NCBI RefSeq assembly: GCF_000284375.1
Contig: NC_017249.1
Span: 8,859,001-8,923,000 of the forward strand
Direction of reading: 5' to 3'
Length of the DNA stretch: 64,000 nt
Origin: Bradyrhizobium japonicum USDA 6
GTDB lineage: Bacteria; Pseudomonadota; Alphaproteobacteria; Rhizobiales; Xanthobacteraceae
The notes under the pieces are model-generated. The model ran no database searches. It was not told where the DNA came from and saw only the letters and a list, made by a program, of their open reading frames with translations. The first letter of the stretch is position 1, and each line of letters begins with the position of its first letter. This document shows, one piece after another, positions 11,934 to 19,504 of this stretch. Position numbers and translations under genes: made by a program.

Positions 11934-12854
11934 TTGGGACTGTCCTGGCAACAAGGCCCGCTTTCAACGGGAGCAATCGGCCGCTTTCTCGTCCCCGAGC
12001 CGCTGCCAAAGCGCCTCTTGTACGTCGAACCGTTACGCCGCCGCCTCCGCGTGCGCTTTGGGGGAAGCTGGGTCGCGGATAGCGAGCGGGTGCTGCTGCT
12101 TTTCGAACCGGGCCGTTATCCCGTGGCCTATTTCCCGGAGGCCGATGTTTCCCCACATGTGCTGGAACCTACCGAGCACATCACGCAACACGCCGATCTT
12201 GGGCCGACGTCCTGGTACAGCGTTCGGGTCGACGAGCAACATATCGCGGCGCGAGGAGCCTGGCGGCACGCCAACCCGCCCGCCCATGCAGGCGATTTGC
12301 AGGGTCTGATCGCCTTTGCCTGGCGGGCCATGGATGCCTTCTACGAGGAAGACGAACGCATCGTGGGCCATGCCGCCGATCCCTATCACCGCATCGACAT
12401 CCGCCAGACCTCTCGTAACCTCGTCGTCAACCACCAGGGCCGGGTCATCGCCGATACAAAGCGGCCGCTGGTTCTTTACGAGTCCGGCTTTGCACCCCGC
12501 TGGTATGTTCCACGTGCCGACATCGATGAGTCTGCCCTCATTCCGGTCAAGCTCCAGACCTTCTGTCCGTACAAGGGCCTCTGCAGCTACTACTCCATCG
12601 GAGACGCGCGCCAGGCGGCATGGTCGTATCCCGACGCCTATCCCGAAGTTCGCCGCATCTCCGATTTTGTATCGTTCGAGCCGGACATCGTGACGGTCCA
12701 TCTCGATGGCACGCAGCTGCGTCTCGAACCCGGCCAATTGGTGGTTCCACACGGCCCCGATCGCAATCTTGACATCGCCGAGGTGGTCCCCGAGCCAACG
12801 CCTGGTGGCCGGCCAGCTGAAGCTGCAACCAGTCCCCTCCATCGACGCTCGTGA
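11934..12854 (+). CDS. DUF427 domain protein, two tandem domains
   Basis: A 306-residue soluble protein that starts at TTG 11934, preceded by a good ribosome site (AGGGAGAG, 11921-11928). It has two DUF427-like units, roughly residues 30-150 and 160-265; the second carries the typical PLVLYESGFAPRWYVPRADI and TFCPYKGLCSYYSIG stretches, the first a matching but more divergent set. DUF427 proteins form a compact beta fold of unknown biochemical role. The gene follows the sensor kinases by about 160 bases on the same strand, so co-expression is possible but unproven. The C-terminal 30 residues are proline/alanine-rich and lie outside the domain. Confidence 0.8.
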   Translation: MGLSWQQGPLSTGAIGRFLVPEPLPKRLLYVEPLRRRLRVRFGGSWVADSERVLLLFEPGRYPVAYFPEADVSPHVLEPTEHITQHADLGPTSWYSVRVDEQHIAARGAWRHANPPAHAGDLQGLIAFAWRAMDAFYEEDERIVGHAADPYHRIDIRQTSRNLVVNHQGRVIADTKRPLVLYESGFAPRWYVPRADIDESALIPVKLQTFCPYKGLCSYYSIGDARQAAWSYPDAYPEVRRISDFVSFEPDIVTVHLDGTQLRLEPGQLVVPHGPDRNLDIAEVVPEPTPGGRPAEAATSPLHRRS

Positions 12855-12965
12855 GACGAACGAGCATATCTTCGAGATCGCGCAGCATTCAGCCTTTCGT
12901 ATCCACGACTATTGTGGCCCTCAACGGAGCCGCTCATCCCGAGCCTCCACTACGGGAGCGCCACA

Positions 12966-13283
12966 ATGTCCCATCGTTCGAACCAGACACGCTCGATCCG
13001 CTCCGCTTTTGCGGGCCTTCTCCTGATCGCCTTGCTGTCGCCCGCACATGCCTCCGACCGGAACAGCTCTCTCGACGCCCTCCCCGATCTGCCGTCGCGG
13101 GCCGCCGCGCGTTTCGCCTCAGCCGAGCCGACGTCGCGCCTGCCCTGGCTCGCTCCGGTCGGCCACCGTCAGCCAAGCCGGGCCGATGCGCCTCATTCGG
13201 ATGCTCTGTCGGCCTGGGAGCGTGAGCAGCAGCAGCGCGATCAGATGCTGGATCGCAAGCTCATCATCTGCCGCGGATGCTGA
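12966..13283 (+). CDS. Small exported hypothetical protein
   Basis: A 105-residue product. ATG 12966 is preferred over upstream in-frame codons because GGGAG lies about 8 bases before it and the protein then begins with a textbook signal peptide: basic n-region (MSHRSNQTRSIR), hydrophobic core AFAGLLLIALLS, cleavage site AHAS. The mature part is short, rich in Ser, Arg and Pro, and ends with a charged helix (AWEREQQQRDQMLDRK) and two late cysteines (IICRGC). I do not recognise a family. It converges with the AraC regulator; the uncorrected AraC frame overlaps it by 20 bases, the corrected one does not. Confidence 0.6.
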   Translation: MSHRSNQTRSIRSAFAGLLLIALLSPAHASDRNSSLDALPDLPSRAAARFASAEPTSRLPWLAPVGHRQPSRADAPHSDALSAWEREQQQRDQMLDRKLIICRGC

Positions 13284-14307
13284 GATAGCCCGGCCACCTC
13301 ACGCGCGCCAGCCTAGGCATTCTCGACACCCGATGCCGCCTCTGCGCTCTTCGCCAGCTCCAGCTCGTCAATCGTCGCAGGCGTCTGCGCAGACTTTCGC
13401 CATTGCGCGGGGTGATGCCCATGTGGCTCTTGAACGCCCGCTGGAACGCCGCTTCGGACAGATATCCGACCGCTTCGGCCACCGCTCCGGTCGAGAGCGA
13501 GGATTTCCTCAATTCGTTCGTTGCCAGCGTCATGCGGATGTCGGTCAGCAGTTCGCTCGGCGAACGTCCGACCTTCTCTTGGAATTGACGGGCGAGCGTC
13601 GCACGCGACATGTTGGCGAGCTGCGCGAGCTCGGGCAGCGTCCATGCGCGCGCGGGCGCATTGAACATGGCCGCGACGACTGGCGCGAGGCGCGGGTGAC
13701 CTGCAAGCGCAAGCAGCCCGCGTGGCGCATCCCCGGTCTCGCTGGCGAGGCGCAGCACGAGCGCGAACATCGCCGTAGACAGCGCATTCAGCATCGCGCG
13801 GCCGCCCAGCTGATCGTCTGCGGTCTCGCCGCGCATCAAGGCAACGAGGCCTGCGAGTTGTCCCGCCGTGTCCCGCTCTCCGGCCTGCGCGCCGGCCCTC
13901 ACGATCAGCACCGGCGGCAGATAGTTGCGCAGCAGCCGGTCGTGCGGCGGGGCGATCGAAAAATGTCCGCACAGCAGATCGAGCCGGGCGTCCGAGCCGG
14001 GATTCTCGCTGATCGTGAAGTTGAGTGACGCGCGGTTGCGGGCCTTCAGCGGCGCAGCTCCGCTGCCGTCGTGCATGACGTGCCGCGGGTTGCGCGGCAG
14101 CAGCAGAATGTCGCCGGCCTCCAGTAGCAGCGGCCGGCCTCCCGCCGGATCGTCCAGCATCGCCGAGCCGGCGAGCACCGCGTGGTACGGGATTTCGTTG
14201 GCCTCGCCAGGCCCCTGCTCGATGCGCCACGGCGCGCCGTAGGAGCAGCGCAGGTCCAGACGGCCGCGCACCGGCATCATCTCGAACAGCCGGCTCAGCC
14301 AATCCAT
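13264..14307 (-). CDS. RclR-like AraC family regulator (C-terminus altered by frameshift)
   Basis: Cupin-type sensor domain followed by an AraC DNA-binding domain (helix 1 WTLPELAQLANMSRATLARQFQ, helix 2 VAEAVGYLSEAAFQRAFK). ATG 14307 is chosen over upstream codons because GAGAGG precedes it. The N-terminus closely resembles E. coli RclR, including a cysteine at position 21 (DLRC) and a second at 113 (LLCGHFS), the kind of residues RclR uses to sense hypochlorous acid. After MGITP the frame degenerates into an Arg-rich tail. One extra G in the G4 run 13409-13412 would give the canonical AraC ending AQWRKSAQ and stop at 13313 (331 residues). It is divergent from the AhpD/DUF417 pair, which it probably controls. 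Confidence 0.85.
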   Translation of the reverse strand: MDWLSRLFEMMPVRGRLDLRCSYGAPWRIEQGPGEANEIPYHAVLAGSAMLDDPAGGRPLLLEAGDILLLPRNPRHVMHDGSGAAPLKARNRASLNFTISENPGSDARLDLLCGHFSIAPPHDRLLRNYLPPVLIVRAGAQAGERDTAGQLAGLVALMRGETADDQLGGRAMLNALSTAMFALVLRLASETGDAPRGLLALAGHPRLAPVVAAMFNAPARAWTLPELAQLANMSRATLARQFQEKVGRSPSELLTDIRMTLATNELRKSSLSTGAVAEAVGYLSEAAFQRAFKSHMGITPRNGESLRRRLRRLTSWSWRRAQRRHRVSRMPRLARVRWPGYLSIRGR

Positions 14308-14436
14308 CCTATTCCTCTCTCGGTCGTCGATTGAGACGATTGAGCATATATACAAGCCTATCAAGCATTCAACATCTCATGTCGCGACCCTACTGTCACT
14401 CCGCAATCGTTCACCACCCAATCACGGAGTGCCATC

Positions 14437-14973
14437 ATGTCCCGTCTTCCCGTCCCGAACCTCGAAGCTGACGCCGGCCCCTCCGGCCAGGTCTATGCCC
14501 AGATCAAGAAGGCCATCGGCAGCGTGCCGAACACCTTTGCGGCCATCGCCGCCCATGGCCCCGCTGCGCTCAAGGCCGTGCTCGCTGCCGACACTGTGCT
14601 CGCCTCCGGCGGACTGACCAAGTCCGACAAGGAGATCATCAAGCTCGTCATCAGCGAAGCCGCCGGCTGTGACTATTGTGTCGCCGCCCACAGCCATCTC
14701 GCAAAGCTCGTCGGCCTGGCGCCGGAGGTCCTGAAGCAGATCCGCGATGGCCAGCCCACCGGTGATGCGCAGCGCGATGCGCTGGTCGCTTTCGTCGACA
14801 AGCTAGCGCGCACCAGCGGCACCATCAGCCACAAGGATTTCGTCGCGATCAAGGCCGCCGGCTACAGCGACGCGCAGCTCGTCGACATCAGCCTCGCCTT
14901 TGCCACCACCGTGTTCACCAACGTCTTCAACCGCATCAACGATACCGAGATCGACTTCCCGGCGGTCGCCTAA
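14437..14973 (+). CDS. AhpD-like carboxymuconolactone decarboxylase family peroxidase
   Basis: A 178-residue soluble protein. The AhpD-type redox motif appears around residue 78 as GCDYCVAAHSH (CxxC followed by His), with the upstream acidic residues of the proton relay (KSDKEIIKLVISEAAG). Such proteins reduce peroxides through the cysteine pair. ATG 14437 follows CGGAGTGCC. The gene is transcribed away from the RclR-like regulator and is followed 45 bases later by a DUF417 gene, so the two are likely one operon induced by oxidants. It could be another member of the CMD superfamily, but the CxxCxxxH motif favours peroxidase activity. Confidence 0.85.
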   Translation: MSRLPVPNLEADAGPSGQVYAQIKKAIGSVPNTFAAIAAHGPAALKAVLAADTVLASGGLTKSDKEIIKLVISEAAGCDYCVAAHSHLAKLVGLAPEVLKQIRDGQPTGDAQRDALVAFVDKLARTSGTISHKDFVAIKAAGYSDAQLVDISLAFATTVFTNVFNRINDTEIDFPAVA

Positions 14974-15018
14974 CGCGACGACCGCCACGTCGCTCATCTC
15001 ACATCAGGGATCACGACC

Positions 15019-15528
15019 ATGACCATGCTTGCCAACACCCACACTGCCCAAAATCCTCTCGTCCGCGCCCTGCAGGGATCCGGCCTGCTCGCGGAAGATC
15101 TCGACTACCATGTCGTCCGCGCCTCGATGGTGATCATGTTCTTCTTCTTCGGTTACCAGAAGTGGTTTCCGTACGAATTCGAACGGCTGGTCCCGTTCAT
15201 CAGCAACGGCCCGTTGATCTGGTGGCTCTATCCCGTGTTCGGCCATGCCGGCGCCAGCTATTTCCTCGGCGTTTCCGAATGGACCTTCGGCGCGCTGCTG
15301 CTCGCGGGCTTCTGGAGCCACCGGCTTGGTGTGCTCGGCGCCCTCGGCTCGACCGGCACCTTCATCGCGACCGTCACCATCATTCCCTTCATGCCGGAGG
15401 GTTGGGACCTCGCCGCGGGAGGCTTCCCCGCGATGACGGGCAACGTGCCCTTCCTGATGAAGGACGTCGTGCTGCTCGCAGTCTCCTTCTATCTGCTCAG
15501 GCAGGATCTGGTTCGCCTGACGCGGTAA
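15019..15528 (+). CDS. DUF417 (YkgB/RclC-like) inner-membrane protein
   Basis: A complete 169-residue protein with about four membrane segments, the first at VVRASMVIMFFFFGYQKW and the last at FLMKDVVLLAVSFYLL. Conserved blocks PFISNGPLIWWLYPVFG and GGFPAMTGN match the partial gene at the window start. Related to E. coli RclC. It follows the AhpD-like gene by 45 bases and lies under the same divergent promoter region as the RclR-like regulator. I infer a membrane component of an oxidant or reactive-chlorine response; nothing in the sequence shows its substrate. Confidence 0.88.
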   Translation: MTMLANTHTAQNPLVRALQGSGLLAEDLDYHVVRASMVIMFFFFGYQKWFPYEFERLVPFISNGPLIWWLYPVFGHAGASYFLGVSEWTFGALLLAGFWSHRLGVLGALGSTGTFIATVTIIPFMPEGWDLAAGGFPAMTGNVPFLMKDVVLLAVSFYLLRQDLVRLTR

Positions 15529-15556
15529 CAGGTTGCATTCTGCCCAAGGCGATGCG

Positions 15557-15586
15557 TCGCCGGCGAGCTTTACCGCTCGCCGGCGA
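15557..15586. terminator. 12-bp perfect hairpin between convergent genes
   Basis: A perfect 12-bp stem (TCGCCGGCGAGC, loop TTTACC, and its complement) sits in the 74 bases between the ends of the DUF417 gene and the convergent LysR gene. No T-run follows on either strand, so it may act as a weak bidirectional terminator or an RNA-end stabiliser. Confidence 0.5.
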
Positions 15587-15602
15587 TTGCGCGTCGCGAC
15601 GA

Positions 15603-16490
15603 TCACGGCAGTGTGCCCGCAAGCAGCCGTTTTCGCAGAGCATCAATGAACGCTCTTACCCGGACGGGCATTTGCGCGCGGGTCAGGAAAACCGCCCATA
15701 TCCCAAGCTCAACCGGCGCGGCATCCGCCAGAACGATACGCTTCAACTCTCCGCGTTCAATCTGCTCGTACACGTCCCAATAGGTCATCATGGCGACCCC
15801 CACGCCCGCAAGACAGGCCGCTCGAACAGCGTCGACCGTGCTGGCCGACAGCGGGCCGGCGATCCGGATCTGCTCCAATTGGCCTCCACGTACGAACGGC
15901 CAGGTCTCCATCGCATGAAGCTTGATGCAGGGGTGGCTCACCAGATCGCCCAGGGTTGCCGGTTCGCCGAAGCGAGCGATGTAGGCCGGCGATGCGCAGA
16001 GGATGTAGGGATTGTCGGCGAGCCTTGTCGCGATCATGTCGGAAGGCTTCATCGGCGCCACGCGGATCGCAACGTCGAGACCCATCGAAGCGATGTCGAC
16101 GCGATCGTCGCTCAGGACCAGATTGACCCGAAGCGCCGGGTTGTCCGCGATCAGCCCGGCCACGACGGGTACGATGACGGCATGGCCGATGACGTTTGGC
16201 GCTGTGACCTTGAGCACACCTGAGAGGCCCGAGCCGGCGGACGACACGGACTCGAATGCTGAATCGCGGGCGGCTATCAGGGCCGCGGCGTGAGGCAAAA
16301 AGGCCTCGCCCTCAGGGGTGAGCGACAGCGAGCGCGTCGTCCGATGAAACAGGCGCGCGCCGAGCTCGGCTTCGAGCGCTGCAAGCCTTCGACTGACCAA
16401 CATCGGCGTTGTGCCCATCTCTCGCGCCGCAGCGGACAGGCTGCCGGCGGTCACGATGCTGCGAAACAGGGCGACATCCGCGAAATCCAT
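15603..16490 (-). CDS. LysR family transcriptional regulator
   Basis: A 295-residue LysR protein. The N-terminal winged helix reads FRSIVTAGSLSAAAREMG and LVSRRLAALEAELGARLF, followed by a typical substrate-binding domain (GVLKVTAPNVIGHAVIVP). ATG 16490 is used; the upstream extension of 82 codons is not LysR-like and crosses the promoter. The gene is divergent from an old-yellow-enzyme-type reductase 124 bases away, the usual arrangement for a regulator of that enzyme. A perfect 5-11-5 inverted repeat abuts the start codon, consistent with autoregulation. The effector is unknown. Confidence 0.9.
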   Translation of the reverse strand: MDFADVALFRSIVTAGSLSAAAREMGTTPMLVSRRLAALEAELGARLFHRTTRSLSLTPEGEAFLPHAAALIAARDSAFESVSSAGSGLSGVLKVTAPNVIGHAVIVPVVAGLIADNPALRVNLVLSDDRVDIASMGLDVAIRVAPMKPSDMIATRLADNPYILCASPAYIARFGEPATLGDLVSHPCIKLHAMETWPFVRGGQLEQIRIAGPLSASTVDAVRAACLAGVGVAMMTYWDVYEQIERGELKRIVLADAAPVELGIWAVFLTRAQMPVRVRAFIDALRKRLLAGTLP

Positions 16491-16511
16491 TTTATAACGA
16501 TAATCGATAAA
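16491..16511. promoter_or_regulatory. Putative LysR binding site (T-N11-A, 5-11-5)
   Basis: Perfect inverted arms TTTAT and ATAAA separated by 11 bases, directly upstream of the LysR start codon in the divergent region with the flavin oxidoreductase gene. This is the canonical LysR box geometry. The match is by eye only. Confidence 0.5.
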
Positions 16512-16614
16512 GTGCTTAGCTTCCAGCTGGACTTCTGTCGGCTCACGGCAAGCTCTAAATCGCTCTCCAGCAAGGGAGGCCCCTCCCGAAGATAAAGCCC
16601 CTGGAGATTCAAAA

Positions 16615-17721
16615 ATGATGGACAGCGAAGCGAAGGCGCTTTTCACGCCAATCGATATAAACGGCCGTACCGCGAAGAACCGTCTTGCTGTTGCGCCAAT
16701 GACGCGCATCACGGCGACCCAGGACGGCCGGGCCACCGAAACGATGACGCGATACTACGAGCGGTTCGCGCGAGGCGGGTTTGGAACGGTCATCACCGAA
16801 GGCATCTACACAGACCAGGCGTTCTCGCAGGGCTATGTCTATCAGCCCGGCATGACCGACGAAATGCAGGCCAAGGCCTGGAAGCCGGTCGTCAACGGCA
16901 TCAAGTCGCACGGAGCGGTGGCCATCGCCCAGATGATGCATGCCGGAGCGATCAGTCAGGGCAATCGCTTTCGCGACAGCACGGTGGGGCCGTCTGCCAT
17001 TCAGCCCAAGGGCGAGCAGATGACATTCTACCACGGAAAGGACCGCTACGTGATGCCGGCGGCCATCACCGAAGAGCAGATCGCCGACGCTATTGCCGGC
17101 TTCGCAGCCTCGGCTGCGCGAGCGATCCACGTCGCCGGGTTCGACGCCATCGAGATTCACGGCGCCAACGGCTACCTGCTCGACCAGTTTCTGACCGACT
17201 ACGCCAACCACAGAACCGATCGCTGGGGCGGCGCCACGGAGAACCGCGTGCGGCTAATCGTGGAAACCTTCAAGGCAGTGCGTGCGAAGGTCGGGAGCGC
17301 GGTGCCGGTCGGCGTCCGCGTCTCGCAAGGCAAGGTGAACGACTATCATCACAAATGGGCAGGTGCGGAGCGTGACGCGGAAATCATCTTCGGTAGCCTC
17401 GCCGATGCCGGCGCCGACTTCGTCCATGTGACCGAGTTTGAGGCGTGGAAGCCCGCTTTCGCCAAGGACGGCCCGTCATTGATGCGCCTCGCCAAGCGCT
17501 ACGCCCCCAAAGCGACGATTTTCGCCAATGGCAGCCTGCACAACATCGAGCAGGCGGTGGCTGCGCTCGACGATGGCGCCGATGTCGTCACGATAGGCCG
17601 CGGGGCGTTGGCGAACCCCGACCTGCCCAAGCGTCTGCTGGACCGCAGCTCCCTGGATGAATTTGACCCTGCGATCCTCGGGCCCATCGCCGACATCAAG
17701 GACACCGAACTGATGATGTGA
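16615..17721 (+). CDS. NADH:flavin oxidoreductase, old yellow enzyme family
   Basis: A 368-residue FMN-binding TIM barrel. Typical stretches are KNRLAVAPMTR near the N-terminus, IAQMMHAGAISQ, the active-site segment FDAIEIHGANGYLLDQFL, and RWGGATENRVRLIVE; the phosphate-binding part is FANGSLHN and VTIGRGALANPDL. Such enzymes reduce activated C=C bonds of enones or nitro compounds with NAD(P)H in the cytoplasm. ATG 16615 is followed at once by a second ATG (16618) that could equally be used. Divergent from the LysR regulator and followed by a 60-residue gene. The substrate cannot be read from sequence. Confidence 0.9.
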   Translation: MMDSEAKALFTPIDINGRTAKNRLAVAPMTRITATQDGRATETMTRYYERFARGGFGTVITEGIYTDQAFSQGYVYQPGMTDEMQAKAWKPVVNGIKSHGAVAIAQMMHAGAISQGNRFRDSTVGPSAIQPKGEQMTFYHGKDRYVMPAAITEEQIADAIAGFAASAARAIHVAGFDAIEIHGANGYLLDQFLTDYANHRTDRWGGATENRVRLIVETFKAVRAKVGSAVPVGVRVSQGKVNDYHHKWAGAERDAEIIFGSLADAGADFVHVTEFEAWKPAFAKDGPSLMRLAKRYAPKATIFANGSLHNIEQAVAALDDGADVVTIGRGALANPDLPKRLLDRSSLDEFDPAILGPIADIKDTELMM

Positions 17722-17790
17722 GCGCGTCCCGCGACGTCGATGCCAAGGGCCGACGCTCTGAAGATAGTGCACGCATCAAAAGGAACGATC

Positions 17791-17973
17791 ATGACGGACG
17801 CGATCTCCGATGCCTCGGTGGCGTTGTCGCTCATGCTGGAAGCATTGCGCGTGCTCGATGGGCCCGAGCATTCGAAGGCTGCGGCCCACCTTCGAGCAGC
17901 CATCGAGGCGCTATCGCCTCACATCGCGCAACAGTTGCTTCCACCTCTCGGTGAGGCTCCGAGCAGGTCCTAA
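17791..17973 (+). CDS. Small hypothetical protein (60 aa)
   Basis: Begins at ATG 17791 behind AAAGGAACGATC, a good ribosome site, 69 bases after the flavin oxidoreductase. The 60-residue product is predicted helical (ASVALSLMLEALRVLDG, AAAHLRAAIEALSPHIAQQL) and resembles a short helical-hairpin protein. No family recognised. Probably co-transcribed with the reductase gene. Confidence 0.6.
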   Translation: MTDAISDASVALSLMLEALRVLDGPEHSKAAAHLRAAIEALSPHIAQQLLPPLGEAPSRS

Positions 17974-18314
17974 GTGGTAACCGGGCGCGTGACCGCGACG
18001 ACCTCATTCATCGTTTCGGGACCGCTCATCTCACCGCACGATCCGCGAAGACGATAGGGCCGCGATGATCTAGGCCACCTGTGATTTCATAAAAAGACGC
18101 CCAATATGACGCCTATGAATTTTGATACCGATTCTGGATCACGACTCGCAATCGAAGATATGAATCATCATAAGTAACTGAAATAATGGGCATATATTAT
18201 CTATATCGATCACGACAAAGCGAACCAACACCACACGTTCTTTGATGCGTTTTTATAAAAACGCATTTTATATAGAGACGCGCAAAAGTCGGATGAAACC
18301 GAAAGGATCATGGC
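17974..18314. other. AT-rich intergenic region
   Basis: About 340 bases with no gene. The second half (about 18080-18300) is clearly richer in A and T than the surrounding genome, with many stop codons in all frames and a perfect 22-bp palindrome at 18245-18266. It probably contains the promoter and operator of the ABM monooxygenase gene that follows. Confidence 0.5.
18245..18266. promoter_or_regulatory. Perfect 22-bp palindrome, candidate operator
   Basis: Half-site ATGCGTTTTTA is followed with no spacer by its exact complement. It lies 49 bases before the ABM monooxygenase start, in an AT-rich region. No T-run follows, so an operator is more likely than a terminator. The regulator is not identified. 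Confidence 0.45.
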
Positions 18315-18611
18315 ATGGCCAAGTTCGCCTTCTTCGTCGAGTTGAAAGCCAATCGGGGCAAGGAAGCGGAGGTCGAAGCTTTCCTGAAGCAGGGCGCCGT
18401 GATGGCGAAGGCAGAGGCCGGAATAGTGGCGTGGTACGGGCTCAAGGAAGAGGAGCCGGGACGTTACGGAATCATCGACACGTTCAATGACGAAGTCGGG
18501 CGAGATGCGCATTTGAACGGCGAACTTGCAAAGGCGCTGTTCGCGAGGGCAGGCGAGCTGTTTTCCGAAGCTCCCAAGGTGCACCGGCTTCACGTCATCG
18601 CCCAGAAATAG
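18315..18611 (+). CDS. Antibiotic biosynthesis monooxygenase (ABM) family protein
   Basis: A 98-residue ferredoxin-like-fold protein of the ABM/YgiN type: FAFFVELKANRGKEAEVEAF at the start, then VAWYGLKEEEPGRYGIIDTF and a C-terminal HRLHVIAQK strand. Members act as dimeric cofactor-free monooxygenases or as quinol/heme-related stress proteins. ATG 18315 follows GAAAGGATCATGGC. It is followed by an alpha/beta hydrolase and an MBL protein on the same strand (gaps of 113 and 54 bases), which suggests a small detoxification unit. Confidence 0.85.
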   Translation: MAKFAFFVELKANRGKEAEVEAFLKQGAVMAKAEAGIVAWYGLKEEEPGRYGIIDTFNDEVGRDAHLNGELAKALFARAGELFSEAPKVHRLHVIAQK

Positions 18612-18724
18612 AGCGTCTTACCGGGGCTCTTCGTTGCAAGGCAGATGATGAGCTTGGGCGGTGCGACTTAACGAGCACTTCAGCGAAGCCACTTCTTCCG
18701 CAATTCTCCTGAAAAGGACTCACG

Positions 18725-19450
18725 ATGAACCAGGAATCGCCCAAGCCCACTGTCGTCCTTGTGCACGGGGCCTTCGAAGACGCGTCGATCTGGAATGGAG
18801 TGATTGAGAGGCTCCAGCGCGACGGCTACCCGGTCGTCGGCTTCGGCAATCCGCTGCTCGGCCCGGCAATCGACACCGCGTACCTGCGCAGCCTGTTGGA
18901 CAAGATCCAGGGGCCCGTGATCCTGGCGGCCCACTCCTACGGCGGGGCCGTCATCACGCAGGCCGGGGACGACCCCAAGGTCAAGGGCCTTGTCTACGCG
19001 GCCTCCATCATGCCCGCGGTCGGGGAGGCCGCAACCCATTTGCTCGAACGGTACCCCGGCAGCACATTCCCCACGTCCGTCGAGCCGACCACGTACACAC
19101 TGCCCGACGGTACCAGCGGCACGTATCTCCTCTACCAGCTCGACAAGTTCCACAGCAACGTTGCCGCCGACGTGCCCGCGAGCGTGGCCGCCCTGATGCT
19201 TGCCGGCCAACGCCCCATGAACCTGGCGGCCCTGACCGAACCGCTGACATCCGCGTCATGGACGAGCAAGCCGAGCTGGCAAGTCAGGCCCCTGCAGGAT
19301 CGCGCCATTCCGGTCGACGAATACAAGTTCGAAGCCGATCGCGCCCATTCCACCGTCATCGAGGTCAACGCTTCGCACGCCGTCCCCGTCTCCAACCCGG
19401 ACGTCGTGGCCGACGCCATCGAACAGGCCGGCCGCGCAGCAGCAAGGTAA
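18725..19450 (+). CDS. Alpha/beta hydrolase
   Basis: A 241-residue alpha/beta hydrolase of the EstC-like family. The oxyanion segment is VVLVHGAFEDASIW, the nucleophile elbow AAHSYGG (Ser), and a late His lies in NASHAVPVSNP; the acid is probably in QDRAIPVDE. ATG 18725 follows AAAAGGACTCACG. No signal peptide, so a cytoplasmic esterase or related C-C/C-O hydrolase. It lies between the ABM gene and the MBL-fold gene. Similar hydrolases often accompany ABM proteins in aromatic or quinone detoxification, but this is inference. Confidence 0.87.
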   Translation: MNQESPKPTVVLVHGAFEDASIWNGVIERLQRDGYPVVGFGNPLLGPAIDTAYLRSLLDKIQGPVILAAHSYGGAVITQAGDDPKVKGLVYAASIMPAVGEAATHLLERYPGSTFPTSVEPTTYTLPDGTSGTYLLYQLDKFHSNVAADVPASVAALMLAGQRPMNLAALTEPLTSASWTSKPSWQVRPLQDRAIPVDEYKFEADRAHSTVIEVNASHAVPVSNPDVVADAIEQAGRAAAR

Positions 19451-19504
19451 CGGCCTCCGCAAAACGCGGTTGTTTGCATCATTCAAACAGGGAGGACCCA
19501 TCCG

